This document shows, piece after piece, positions 1 to 10,581 of a DNA stretch of 64,000 bases (positions are counted from its first letter, which is position 1; each line of letters opens with the position of its first letter). Made by a program: the position numbers and the translations under genes. The stretch spans positions 14,091,362-14,155,361 of the forward strand of contig NC_081201.1 in the NCBI RefSeq assembly GCF_902713425.1. The letters are read 5' to 3'. A model generated the notes under the pieces. The model searched no databases and was not told the DNA's origin. It was given only the letters and a program-made list of their open reading frames with translations. Source of the stretch: Acipenser ruthenus (lineage: Eukaryota; Chordata; Actinopteri; Acipenseriformes; Acipenseridae).

Positions 1-1738
1 GAAGTGGGGAGAAAACAAAAAAAACAGAAGGGAGACCACATCAAAACAAGGGCAACAACTCGGGTAAGACGACTATTAAATGTATTTATCTTGAATACTA
101 GAAGTCTCAAACAAAATGTTAGAACTTGAAGCTACTGCACTAACAAGTAACTACAATGTGATAGGTGTTACAAAAGCTTGGTTGTCAGAGTGATGGAGAC
201 TAATGTAATATTAGTGGGTACACACTGTATAGGAAAGACAGGCAGGACAGAAGAGGCGGCGGGGTAGCGCTATACATAAGAAATAGTCTTCAAGCCCAGG
301 TGTTAAATCAGGACAAAGAAAACAATGCAGAATCAATATGGGTCAGAATAATGGACAGAAATTCAAAGGGCATAATAATAGGAGCATGCTATAGACCGCC
401 AAATTCAGACGCTGAGCAAAATAATTTGTTATACAATGACCCAATGCGTGTAGAAAAGGAGAAGCCATACTAATGGGGGATTTCAACTCCCCCCCCCCCG
501 TATAAAATGGGAGAACCCGATGGGGAGCACGACGGACGAAATTGAAATGGTGGAAATGACAAATGACTGCTTCCTAATGCAGTTTGTCAAGGCACCGACT
601 AGAGGGGAAGCATGCCTTTGATTTTAGTCTCTTCAAATAATGAAGACAGAATAACTAAAACAGAGGTCAGAGAGCCATTGGCAAACTCAGACCGCAACAT
701 GGTCTCATTTGAAGTATTTTTTAAAACCCCAAAAGTAATGACCTAACGCTAAGGTTTACAATTTTAGAAAAGCAAACTATGAAGGTATGAAACAGAGACA
801 AACGGAAATAGATTGGAGTAAAATAGAGAGAACATCCACAGAAAAAGGATGGCTGTTTTTTTTTTTTTTAAATGTAGTACTAGATGCGCAAAACAATTAC
901 ATCCCAAAAGTAGACAAATCTAAATCTAAAGCAAAAAGGCCAAAATGGTTTAATAGATCAATTTTAAAGTATTCAGCGAAAAAAGGCACTTTACAGAGCG
1001 TTTAAAAGGGACCAAAAACAAAAGTACACAGAAAGAGTACTTGGAACTGCAAACGCAAGTCAAAAAGGAAGTTAGAAAGGCCAAGAGAGGGATAGAAATC
1101 AATATTGCTAAGGGGGATAAAACCAATTCCAAAATGTTTTTCCAATATTATAACAGCAAGAGAACATTCAAAGAGGAGGTTAAATGTCTAAGAGACACAA
1201 ATGGCAAAATCATAAATGAAGTAAAAAAAAATAGCAAATATATTAAATGATTACTTTTCACAGGTTTTTACAAAGGAGGACACGGACAACATGCCCCACA
1301 TGTCGACCTGTTCCTATCCAATTTTAAATAACTTTAGCATAAGAGGCAGAAGTGTTTTAAAGGTGCTAGGAGCTCTAAAATAAACAAATCCCCAGGGCCG
1401 GTGAGATCCTCCCAATAGTACTCAAAGAAATGAAAAGTTATTTACAAACCGCTAACCAAGATCATGCAACAGTCTCTTGACACAGGGGTTGTACCGACAG
1501 ACTGGAAAATAGCAAACATAATACCGATCCACAAAAAGGGAGACAAAACCGAACCAGGTAACTACAGACCAATAAGCCATCTATTATATGGAAACTATAA
1601 TAAGATCCAAAATGGAAATTTACCTATATGGTAACAATATCCTGGGAGACAGTCAGCATGGTTTTAGGAAAGGGAGATTGTGTCTAACTAACCTGCTTGA
1701 CTTTTTTGAGGATGCAACATTGAAAATGGATAATTGAA
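1..1738 (+). mobile_element. CR1-like LINE relic (ORF2 endonuclease and RT fragments)
   Basis: Decayed non-LTR retrotransposon on the plus strand. Around 90-470 the translation recalls an APE endonuclease start (NTRSLKQN, then a TKAWLSE-like ITETWL motif). At 1041-1250 a lysine-rich linker (KEVRKAKRG, NSKMFFQYYNSKR) is typical of the region between endonuclease and RT in CR1/L2-group elements. At 1380-1735 the RT start is readable: KSPGP, DWKIANIIPIHKKGDKTEPGNYRP, then GDSQHGFRKGR and LTNLLDFFE. Stops and frameshifts are frequent, so it is dead. It begins before the window and stops abruptly where snRNA-array spacer begins at about 1744, so it marks a breakpoint of the array. It differs from all other LINEs here in strand, family and lack of snRNA targeting. 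CR1 versus L2 is not resolved by eye. Confidence 0.75.
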
Positions 1739-1743
1739 AAGCA

Positions 1744-1904
1744 TCCTCCTCCCACGAGCGCAAGGCCTTCTGGGTACACTTGCCTGCTGCGTGAGCAGAG
1801 CTGGCTGTCCATCTGTTAGGCAGACCTGCCTGCCTGCCTGCCTTATTTGGAACAAACAAACAACAAAGAGCGTGGAAAAAATACAACCCAGAGAGAGAGA
1901 GAGG

Positions 1905-1947
<43 letters not shown>

Positions 1948-1956
1948 GACCTTTCT
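1744..1956 (-). other. U2 downstream spacer, partial, with CT microsatellite and 3' box
   Basis: Matches the spacer seen at 23836-24274 and 40406-40847, but starts inside it because the CR1-like LINE abuts at about 1740. It holds the CCTGCCTGCC block, an AAAC-rich block and a (CT)n run at 1908-1942. Next to the U2 3' end, the minus strand reads GTCAAAAAAGAGAGA, a good fit to the snRNA 3' box consensus GTTTN0-3AAARNNAGA that directs 3'-end formation of Pol II snRNAs. Confidence 0.8.
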
Positions 1957-2106
1957 TGTGCACCGTTCCCGGAGGTACTGCAATACCGGGTCGATGCGTG
2001 GAGTGGACGGAGCAAGCCCCGGTTCCATCTCCTGCTTCCAAAAATCAATTTAATAGACGGGTCCCCCTATGGGGGACGTATCGGATATTAAACTGATAAG
2101 AACAGA
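1957..2106 (-). ncRNA. U2 snRNA 3' half (split gene)
   Basis: Minus strand carries U2 from about nt 38 to the 3' end: TCTGTTCTTATCAG, the stem II region, the Sm site in GATTTTTGG, and the 3' domain ending GGAACGGTGCAC. Upstream it is replaced by a T-run (LINE poly(A) on the minus strand) at 2107, so the gene is split at the branch-point recognition sequence. The matching 5' half is not present here; the insertion is joined instead to a U5-type element at 3890/3891. Confidence 0.93.
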
Positions 2107-3890
2107 ATTTTTTTTTATTCCTTTCAAACATTGATTTATCCTAAGACATCAAACACAGTTTTCCATTTATTTAGTACAAGATGTCCCATTCTTTCTTCCC
2201 TCTACCATAATGTAATCTTTCACTAAGCTTTCCACGAGTCTTTTACATGCTGATACAAACATCCTCTTTCTTTTAACAATTAATACATTCCTTGCTGTCC
2301 ATAATGCATCTTTAAGACAACAGGCTATTTTCCATGCACATTCAAAGTCCGACATAGTACAAGTTCTTTGCACAACACCATATAATACAAAGTCACTAGT
2401 TAGTGATTCCCTTACAATAAATGCTTCCAATAGCCTTTGTACAGACATTAAAACCTGTTTAGCAAATAAACATTCAATGAAAACATGAAATACACTCTCT
2501 TCCCCAAGACACACCTGTCGTGGGCAAACACTAGTCGGGGCAGGGATTGAAGTTTATGACCAACAATAAATTAATACAAACTCCAAATAAAACGGTACAG
2601 ACCAGCAGTAAGGTGTCAGTAAAGACAAAGTTACCCACCCAAACCTTCTCAGCGATGCAAACAGGAAAAATTTCATTATAAAGAAACATTTTTCAGACCT
2701 ATACCGCGGTAGTAAACAGATCCGTAGAATATTACAAACATATGTCGCTTTTAAGATTTTTTTAAAGATCTGGCACATTTTTCCCCACCGTCTTTAGTAG
2801 CCTTAAACATAATAGCACGCTTCAGTCTGTCCATTCTGGAACTCCAAATAAAATGAAACACGACTTTGTTGATTTCTCTGGTACAGGCATACAGTAAAGG
2901 CCACACTTGTGCCACATATAATAGGCAAAATCACATTCCTAAGGACAAGGGCTTTGTCCTCCAGTGTCAGCTGTCTTGTACTCCACAGCCCAATTTTCTG
3001 TTTTATTTTTTTAATTCTCCCCTCCCATGATTTTAAAATCGCTCCTTTTCCAAACCAAATCCCTAAAATTTTAATCCAATCTAATTTTACTACGAAAGGG
3101 ACTGAAATACCTCCTACCCATTCCCCGAACCTCAACGCCTCACTCTTTTCTAAGTTCACTTTTGCCCCAGAGGCTTGCCCAAACCACTCACATACTTGCA
3201 TCAGTTTCTGCACAGATGGTTGGTCACTGCAAAAACAAGTCGCATCATCCATGTACATGGAGCACTTCAGCTGTGTATTGTCGCTCCCAGGGATTAAAAT
3301 TCCACGTATTACTTTTTCCTCTCAAGAAATTTGCTAATATTTCTAAATAACATACAAAAAGTAACGGGGACAACAGACATCCCTGTCGGACTCCTGACTT
3401 GACAAAAAACCCCAGAGATTTCCAACCGTTTACCATTACAGTACTAAAGGAGCCATAATAAAAGCACTGTATCCATTTACAAAACTGCCCCCCAAACTCT
3501 AATTTTGTGCAATACCTTAAAAAAAACTACATGAGATTACACGATCATACGCCTTCTCTAAATCCAGGCTTATCAGAACCGAATCAAAATCATGATCCTG
3601 AATATAAATTGCATCTCCTAATTCAAAAGAGCATGTCTGAAATTTGACGCCCAGGTATACCACACGTTTGATCGGGGTCAATTACTTCCGCCACTACCCT
3701 CTTCAGTCTATTTGCCAATGCCCTGGCTAAAATTTTATAGTCTACCCCTAAGAGCGTAATTGGCCTCCAATTCTTAATATCTAATTTATCCCCCTTTTTA
3801 TAAATCAGAGATATCACCCCCCCTCCAAGTGTGGGAGGCAATTTGCCCCTCAAAAATCCCTCATTATATATCTCCAAGAGATCTGGCCCG
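2107..3890 (-). mobile_element. U2-inserted Tx1/Keno-like LINE, 3' fragment (copy 1)
   Basis: The 3' part of a U2-targeting non-LTR retrotransposon in the same orientation as U2. Its poly(A) tail (T-run at 2107-2116) abuts the U2 3' half. It keeps RT and C-terminal ORF2 sequence but ends at 3890, where sequence of the U5-type LINE begins without homology in protein position: the RT restarts earlier in the protein after the junction. This is best explained by a deletion joining two neighbouring insertions. The YMDD motif and C-terminal sequence place it nearest copy 2 (7328-10533). Confidence 0.88.
2167..3890 (-). pseudogene. ORF2 RT/C-terminal fragment of U2 LINE copy 1
   Basis: Reading from 3890 leftward: an RT segment with KKGDKLDIKNWRPITLL and DPDQTCGIPGRQISD (fingers, RT motifs 1-2), then GVRQGCLLSPLLFVC (motif B), then YMDDATCFC (catalytic motif C) at about 3250, then a thumb region. 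The C-terminus at 2514-2167 has a CLGEESVFHVFIEC segment that recalls the Cys/His motif of Tx1/R1-type ORF2 proteins. Several frame changes split the reading frame. The endonuclease domain is absent because the fragment starts inside the RT. Confidence 0.85.
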
Positions 3891-5666
3891 CAGGAGGGGT
3901 TCAATGCACACGACATATAGCAGTGGGGATAGTGGGCAACCCTGTCTGACCCCTGACTGGATAGATATTTTACCAGTCAGGTGTCTGTTCACCAAGACTC
4001 CGGTACTAATGTTTGTATAGATAGTTTTAACCCACTCCCTAAGTCCAGGAGCGAATTTCATCTGGTCCATCACTTTGTACATATATTCATGGCTTACCCT
4101 ATCGAACGCCTTCTCCTGGTCAAGGTTGAACAGGCAGGGGATGGTTCCGTTTTCTAGAATAAGCCAGAATGTCCCTTGTTAACATTAAAATATCGGTGAT
4201 GGATCTCCCTGGGACACCACAAGCCTGGTCGGGGCCAGTGACAAAAGGGAGGTGTACTTGTAGCCGGAGCATCAGAGCTTTGGCTAGTATCTTGTAATCC
4301 ATGCAAACGAGGCTGATTGGGCACCAATTCCGTAGATCTTTAACTTCCCCTTTCTTATGAAGGAGAGTAATTACACTCTCCTGCATAGAAGGGCCCAACC
4401 GCTTCTCCCTGTAGACCGCTCTGTAGACCTCCGCTAAATGGACTTTTAGCGTGTCCCCAAAAAAGATGGTAATAATCACCCGGGATGCCATCTGGACCTG
4501 GCGTCTTAACCGCCTGGGTGAGCTCCTCCAGTGTGAGTTCTGGGACCTTCTCCTCCTCCTCCTCCTCCTCGTCCCGTCAGGCTCCAACTGGCTCAGGAAC
4601 CACTCTATCAGGGTGTCATCTGTAGCTTTGATGTTATATAGGTCCCTATAGAAGTTCTCTACCACTTTTTTCACTCCCTCACTATCCTCTACTATCCTCC
4701 CACTGCTGTCGAGCATGGAGGACATCAAGTGCCACTTCTCCCTCGTTTTCTGGAAGCAGCGGGTACACTTTTCGTCTTCCTCCATTTTTTGCACTTTTGC
4801 ATTGTGCACGACCTTTCGTTGTTCCTCCCTACAAAGCGCTGAAAGATCTAGCTTGGTCTGGGCTATCTCGTCGCTTACAGGGAACCCCCGAAGCTGAAGC
4901 AGGCTCAGACGCTGGAGGGCAGCATTCAGGTGTTTATATTTGGCCCTCCTTTCTTTTGCTTTCCTCTTGCCTGCTGCTATGAAATAACCCTTCGTTCTGA
5001 TTTTGACCATCTCCCACCACTCTATAGGGGTTGAATAGGTCACGCAAAGTGGTCCACTCAACACGCCTGCTCTTTTAGGCTGCAGCTATGGAGGGGTCAT
5101 CGAGTAAGGATGTGTTTAATTTCCTTACCTGCATCACACAGGGAGAAATCAGATATTACGGAGGACAAAACTCTACTAGAGCGGTCGTTGCGTGGCCTGC
5201 TCCGGTCTACGTCCCTTAGAGCACAATTGAAGTCACCTGACACGATGACGGGTACGTTCCCCAGCAGGAGTGGACGCAGCTGTGGAAAAAATTGAACTCT
5301 TTCTTTTTGGTTAGTGGGTGCGTAGACATTGACCAGTCTGAGGGGAGTGTTGTTGTATGTCACATCCACACTGCGGGAGGTAATAAATTGGTTTTTAAAC
5401 AGGATACCTACTCCGTCGGCTCTAGCTATGTTGGAGCCCGACCAGAAGGAGTCCCCCAGGGTCCAACTCTCCTTCAGGTCCCTATAATCAGGGCTCGACG
5501 AAATACCACACTCCTGCAGAAAGATGAGATCTGCTTTCAAGATAGCTAGATAGTTTAGTACATCAAATCTTTTTTGTGTCTCCCTGATGCTCCTGACATT
5601 AACAGACACACATATCAGGGCCATCAGGGTAGCTAAAAAGAAAAGGAGTCGCTGCGTCCACCCCAT
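3891..5666 (-). pseudogene. ORF2 (APE endonuclease + RT) fragment, U5 LINE copy A
   Basis: Starts at ATG 5666 (MGWTQRLLFF), five bases after the ORF1 stop. The APE domain shows VSVNVRSIRETQKRFD, LIFLQECGISS (catalytic Glu), RLVNVYAPTNQ and VSGDFNCALRDVDRS; then about 240 bp present in the other copies are missing near 5130, removing the IDLVLH and SDHRLL motifs. The RT part holds SVITLLHKKGEVKDLRNW, GVPGRSITDILML and GVRQGCPLSPLLYVVC. The segment ends at the chimeric junction, so the catalytic YMDD of this lineage is not included. Confidence 0.87.
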
Positions 5667-5671
5667 AGCGA

Positions 5672-6076
5672 CTATGATTGGGAGGTCGGGACACTCTTCC
5701 TACTCTTAGCTCTATGCTTGCTTCGAGGGGGCTTGGGCTTATTTGCAACTCCCATCACCCCTGAGAAGGTACTCGCTGCTGCCTCGTCCAAGAAGGCACC
5801 GTCTTTGTATGCACAGTACGTGGAGTTGTTTGGGCTATTCAACTCCACACAAGGTAAGTCTGGTGGAACTTGCTCAGGGCCCCTCGGAACGTGTGGGTCA
5901 GCTTTGTCCTGGGGAGTGCTACCCTTCAAGTCAGAAGGGGAAAAACCCATACCCCTCTGAAGAATGGTCCGGCTGAACTCCAGTCTCGTCAGTCCTGGTT
6001 CCGTTTCCTCTTGTTGGTTCCTTGTGAAGCGCACCGCATTGTGCCTCCTGTTCTCCTGGGTTGGCCGGAACGCCAT
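5672..6076 (-). pseudogene. ORF1 of U5 LINE copy A, internally deleted
   Basis: A 134-codon open frame starting MAFRPTQENRRHNAVRF, which matches the ORF1 start of the fullest U5-type copy at 52359. After about 50 codons it jumps to the ORF1 C-terminus (ELNSPNNSTYCAYKDG ... KRAKSRKSVPTSQS-like basic tail). The fold domain and CCHC knuckles are deleted although the frame stays open. The stop at 5672-5674 is followed by TCGCT and the ORF2 ATG, a spacing that suggests coupled translation or reinitiation of ORF2. Confidence 0.85.
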
Positions 6077-6751
6077 CCTTCAGCTGGCTCCTCAGATTGG
6101 GGTGGGAGAAGCCTCTGGATGTCCGGGTTGTCTCTCTCTGCGGAAAAGAGACAACGTAAGCAGCAAATCTGTGCAGTTGAAGGAACTATTACTTTAGTCC
6201 CTGAGGAGATGGTCGCCTCGCAAGAGGGACCCCCTCCCCAAGTGAACGGTGTCCTTCCCTGGCGGAGTAGGGGGTGCTGCTTGGCACCGAGACCACGTAG
6301 GAAGAATCGTGGCTGTGACGCCTCCTCGGGGTCCGGGGCCGCCCTCTGCTCCTCCCAGATGGCGCACTCTGCTGGGTGCCGGCTGCTCTCTCGGTCTGGA
6401 TCTCAATCACGATCAAGGGCTGGGGATGAGGTCGTCTAGGTCATCAAAGGGTCCTCAAAGGTCATCTGGATGGTAGGTTCTCTTTCTCTCGAACTCCAGG
6501 AACGTCTGGAAAAAGCCGGAACCGCCTGAAAAAGAAAAACTGCTTTCAACAGTCAACAAAATCTTGAAAGACCCTCGGCCTGGATTGGGCAAGCCAAAAA
6601 CAGACTGAGCATTAGTCTTCCAAAAAGTTGCCGAGCTGAAGAAAAGCCAGTCAAAAATAAAAAAAGGTCTGTTCCTCTTCCCTCGAACAAACCTTTCGCA
6701 GACCCTTGGAGGGAGCGGGCAATGCCACTACCCTCTAAGCCTTAGTCCTTA

Positions 6752-6787
6752 GAAAGATTTATGCGATCTGAAGAGAAACCAGAGTGT
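6752..6787 (-). ncRNA. U5 snRNA 5' half (split gene)
   Basis: Minus strand reads ACACTCTGGTTTCTCTTCAG then ATCGCATAAATCTTTC, the 5' stem of U5 up to the base before loop I. The gene then runs into the U5-type LINE. This copy has TTTCTC and ATCGCATAA where all other copies in the window have CTTCTC and TTCGAATAA; it is closer to the vertebrate U5 consensus I remember, so at least two U5 variants exist in the array. Confidence 0.9.
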
Positions 6788-7174
6788 GGCTTTACTGGCA
6801 GCCCAGCCCTTCCAGCCGGCCCAAAGGCCTTCTCCTCTACCCGGCGGCAAGGCCAAACAAAACCAAACAGGGAACTCTTCCCAAAATGCAAGTGCCGTTC
6901 GGTCCCGGCAAATGGGCGCTTTGCTGCTGTCGCCTTGAAAGCAAGGGCTCCTTGCCCCACTAAACAGCTCCGTTTCTGCTTTACCGCTGCGCTCATCCTC
7001 CTCCTCCCACGAGCGCAAGGGCTTCTGGGTACACTGGCCTGCTGCGTGAGCAGAGCAGGCTGTCCATCAGTTAGGCAGACCTGCCTGCCTGCCTGCCTTA
7101 TTTGGAACAAACCAAACAAACAAAAAACAACAAAAAGAGCAGGGAAAAAATACAAATATTTTTTTGACCTTTCT
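6788..7174 (-). other. U2-to-U5 spacer (U5 upstream region) with U2 3' flank
   Basis: Full-length spacer between the U2 3' end and the U5 start. It is close in sequence to the other units (GGCCGGCCGGAAGGGC near U5, CCTGCCTGCCTGCC block, AAAC-rich block). It must contain the U5 promoter, but I see no PSE or octamer I can assign with confidence. No gene is visible; apparent open frames are antisense shadows. Confidence 0.75.
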
Positions 7175-7327
7175 TGTGCACCATTCCCGGAGGTACTGCA
7201 ATACCGGGTCGATGCGTGGAGTGGACGGAGCAAGCCCCGGTTCCATTTCCTGCTTCCAAAAATCAATTTAATATAGACGGGTCCTCCCATGGGGGACGTA
7301 TCAGATATTAAACTGATAAGAACAGAT
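7175..7327 (-). ncRNA. U2 snRNA 3' half (split gene)
   Basis: U2 from ATCTGTTCTTATCAG through the Sm site to GTGCAC on the minus strand. It is interrupted at the usual site, with the LINE A-rich tail at 7328. The terminal stem-loop carries one change (ACCATTCCC on the plus strand versus ACCGTTCCC elsewhere). Confidence 0.94.
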
Positions 7328-7489
7328 TTTTGTTTTTAAATTTCTTTATTCAAGGAAAAAACCACCATACAAGGTACATAATACAAGTCGCTAACATCCA
7401 GTACTTTATCATTTGTATTACATTTCTTATGTACTCCTTTGTCATTTTATTTGTACATCTTATAATATTTTATAGTATACACAACAATC

Positions 7490-8960
7490 TTACCAGGGTA
7501 GTTTCCATCTAGATTTGGCTATATTTACCCCATACTTCCTTGTTTGCATTATTATGTAATCATTTATCAAACAGATTATCACTCTCTTACAGGACATCAC
7601 CGATATGAATTTTCTTTGTATGATTAGTAAATTTCTTACCGTCCATAATACATCCTTAATACAGCATGCTATTACCCATGCGCATTCAAAGTCATCTTCT
7701 GTTATTACATTTTGTATCAGGTCATACAGTAGAAAGACATTGCATATATCATTTTGTGGTATGAATTTCATTAATAGCTCTTTACATGAGAGAAACACTT
7801 GTTTTGCAAACCCACATGCAGTCAGCATATGTTCTACTGTTTCATCGTCTGTGCATCCTGGTCTCGGGCACTTTTTCATAGAGGTTAGCCCTCTTCTATG
7901 CATGAACTCTCTTACAGTTAGACAATTATGCACCGCCATCCATGCAATATCTTTATGCCTATTTAACAAATATTTTGCAGAAACATTCTGCCAAATGGTC
8001 TTATTTTTCCTCATTAAACTGTCTCAACACAACCAATTTATCAGTCATTCATGTTAGATACAATCTTTTTTGGAACCCATTCTTACACTCCTATAAAACT
8101 TAAGTTATTTATGTTAATGAACTTCATCACTATAGACAAATAATATGGTGGGAACCAACAGTATGGGATATTTAAGGGCAAAGACACCCAACTGTATTTC
8201 TTTAAGGACATGTATAGATAATATCTTAAAAAAAGAAGGCATTTAGACAATCTGTAATGTGGTGACAAACAAATGTGCATACAATTACATACAAAGGTAC
8301 TCATCAAGATATTGACCAGGTCTGGGATCCTCTTTCCTCCATTCTCTGCTGACTTAAACATGATTGACCGTTTCAGTCTATTCATTTTTGACCCCCAGAC
8401 TAAACAAAAAACTATTTTATTGACTGTTCTTGCGCAGTCTCTCAGCAGTGCCCAGACTTGAGCTACATACAGTAGAACACGTAATATGTCATTCCTAAGC
8501 ACTAAAGCTTTTCCCTCTAACGTTAACACCCTTTTTGTCCATAAGCCAGTCTTTTTGTTTATTTTAGTTAATCTTCCCATGTTTAATATTGCACCCTCTT
8601 TCCCAAACCAAATTCCTAAAATGAATAGTCTGTTTTAACTGAGAAAGGTATAGAGAGTCCCCCAGACCAGTCCGCAAAAAACATGGCTTCACTTTTTTCC
8701 AGATTCACTTTTGCACCGGCAGCTTGTCCAAACCAATCTGTGATCTGTAATAATTTGGTTACTGACGGTGCATCACTACAGAACACCGTCACGTCCTTGC
8801 GTCCACCTTTTTAAGTACCTCAGATATGATGTCAAATAAGGTATGCTGCATTCTTGCCAAAAGCACACATTAATACTCTGTGTGTCTAAAAAAGAAAGTA
8901 TGGTAATCAACCTAATCGTGTTCTTAACACTCCTGACATTAAGTGTGATACATTTGTAGG
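7490..8960 (-). pseudogene. ORF2 remnant of U2 LINE copy 2
   Basis: From about 8960 leftward there are roughly 50 codons of the endonuclease start (NVRSVKN-like, then a WQEC variant of LQEC). At about 8800 the sequence jumps into the RT just after the catalytic motif. The thumb (WFGQAAGAKVNLEKSEA-like) and 8580-8083 follow, then the C-terminal domain at 8014-7490 with CPRPGCTDDETVEHMLTAC, a clear Cys/His motif. Catalytic residues of both enzymes are deleted, so this copy cannot be autonomous. Confidence 0.85.
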
Positions 8961-9048
8961 TTGTTCATGTTAGACTAAAAGAAAACTAACAGTCCGCAAA
9001 GAGTCCAAACAGATAAAAACAAATTGTTCCTTGAAACAAAAACCATCT

Positions 9049-10498
9049 TCATACCATCTTGCTTATAAATTCCTCTACTGCGCCCTGAGTCTCAAAATGC
9101 ACAGGTTTGAGAAACACTTTTCTCACACATTCCGCTGTGTCTTCAATAAAGTCTGCTGATGCAGATTCTTGGTACTCCATTGCTCTTTGTGGTACAGGAC
9201 CTATTGGCTCTGTACTTTCTCTTATCTGCACTAGACTCCTCCGAAGAGGAGATAGTACCCAGAATCTTGAAGCTGTTTGAAGTTCTCAGTACTTTGCTGG
9301 GTTGAAACTCTGCTGGTCCAGGTTTGTTCTCTTTCTCCTTTCCCTTTTTCTTTGTAACCCATCCTTGTTCAGTGTCTGCCCACTGAGAACCAGCAGGTAG
9401 CTCCTGGAAGAGTCCTGCCTCCGTACTTGGCTGATTCAGCTCCATCATCTGTACTTCTGTGGTTTGGCTTCCCTCCAAATCACTCCTCTCTTCCTCCTCA
9501 ATATTTGCTAGCTCAGTCTCCGCTCTCTGTTTTGTTGTCTTCGTTGCTGCTTCATTTGCATAGGAAACTGATGCTCTTTGTGAGAGGTCCGAAACTACCA
9601 TGCCCTTTTCCACATTTGTATCCTTAGTGTTCCCTGTATCACTAATTTCTGATTCAGGCACCACTTCCACTGGTAATGCTGCTGTTGATTCCCTTCTGAG
9701 CACCGATTGAGAATTCTTATCAACTATATCCGTGGTGACTACTCTTTGATTGTACAGCTCCAGCATAGCTTCCTGCCCGCTCTGGGCAGTTTCTAAAAAC
9801 ATGCTCTCTGTCTCCACACAAATTACACTCCACTAAGGCAGAGCACCCAGCTGTTGTGTGTCCTCCTTTTTGGCATTTTCTACAAAAATCTTTTTTACAC
9901 CCCTCCGCATTATGCCCCTCCTCTCCACATCTTCGGCACCGCACTGGTTGTCCAGGATAGTACAAGTAGCCTCTATTCGCTCCAATAGAGAAAGAGCCAG
10001 GTGGGTGTAAAACTCCTCCTTCAGCTCCCTCTTTTGCTCTCAACCTCACCTTATATAGCCTTTTCCCTGTCCACAGGCCTAAAGAGTCTTTGACTTTAGA
10101 TCCATAATATGACACATCACAAAATCTCTTAATGAAAGTTATTATATCCTCCTCTGCCACAAAAGGGTTATACATGTGCACAGTCAAAGGGCAAATTTCT
10201 CTAACAAAGAGACGTTCAATATAAAAACCAGAAAAAGGAGCTTTGTTTCTTACCGCCAAGCATTTTTCCCAAACAGCCAAGCAACATCTTGATGAGGAAA
10301 AGGTTACGTCGAAAATTCTTGAAAGCAGTAGACTGTTTGAGCATCTGCTGTTGAGCATCCAATTCCTCCCAGTAAAACTTTTCTTGCAAAGAAAATCCGG
10401 TCAATTTTTGGCTATACTCCATCCTTCCCCTTTGTCACAAAACGAATAGTATCCAACAATCGCGCTCCAGGAGCCGACGTATTCCTGTTTGAAGGCAT
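9049..10498 (-). pseudogene. ORF1 (CCHC nucleic-acid-binding protein) of U2 LINE copy 2
   Basis: Starts at ATG 10498 (MPSNRNTSAPGARLLDTIRF), only 35 nt from the U2 junction. The middle contains TVHMYNPFVAEEDIITFIKRF, conserved in all ORF1s here, then RGYLYYPGQPVRCRRCGEEGHNAEGC and two further knuckles (CRKCQKGGHTTAGC, CNLCGDREHVFRNC). The C-terminal part is polar and acidic. The frame is broken in a few places. Role by family: RNA-binding ORF1 protein forming the retrotransposition RNP. Confidence 0.87.
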
Positions 10499-10533
10499 CA
10501 CCTTCTCTACCTAGCACTGCGGGCAAGCCACAT

Positions 10534-10581
10534 ACACTTGATCTGAGCCAAGAGCCCAAGAAGAGCGCATGCCCTTAATAA
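10534..10581 (-). ncRNA. U2 snRNA 5' part, degenerate at its start (split gene)
   Basis: The 21 bases at 10534-10554 match U2 nt 14-34 (CTCTTGGCTCAGATCAAGTGT on the minus strand is the intact stretch, ending at the insertion site). The first dozen U2 bases are replaced or scrambled (GCATGCGCTCTTCTTGG), and LINE copy 3 ORF2 C-terminus follows at once. This looks like a deletion joining the 3' end of copy 3 to the U2 hosting copy 2, removing a U2 3' half, spacer, U5 and the U2 promoter. Confidence 0.8.

Larger units (their letters stand above)
3891..6751 (-). mobile_element. U5-inserted Tx1-like LINE, 5' fragment (U5 copy A)
   Basis: Begins on the minus strand directly after the U5 5' half (CTTTC at 6752-6756) with TAAGGACTAAGGCTTAG, the same 5' terminus as the copies ending at 34450 and 53059. 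A 5' UTR of about 675 bp is followed by ORF1 and ORF2, but the element breaks off at 3891 within the RT and continues as U2-type LINE. Its own 3' UTR and the U5 3' half are missing. Compared with the fuller copy at 46501-53059 it also has large internal deletions in ORF1 and in the endonuclease C-terminus. Confidence 0.88.
7328..10533 (-). mobile_element. U2-inserted Tx1/Keno-like LINE (copy 2), internally deleted
   Basis: Inserted in U2 between nt 34 (10534) and nt 38 (7327), same orientation as U2, with an A-rich 3' tail. It keeps a 35-nt 5' UTR, an ORF1 with CCHC knuckles and the two ends of ORF2. About 2 kb covering most of the endonuclease and RT is missing, judged against copies of about 5 kb. 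Its last 165 bp reappear almost unchanged at 24428-24592. Confidence 0.9.

Noticed and set aside
1-1738. A further snRNA-targeted LINE
   Set aside because: Opposite strand, CR1/L2-like RT and linker, heavily decayed, and no snRNA half at its visible end.
1653-2048. Open frames of 60-190 codons antisense to or across U2 and spacer (also near 6742-7290, 16661-17071, 40330-40932, 53092-53661, 59765-60457)
   Set aside because: They recur in every array unit because the snRNA and spacer sequence recurs; they read through U2, U5 and microsatellites and show no domain. Shadows, not genes.
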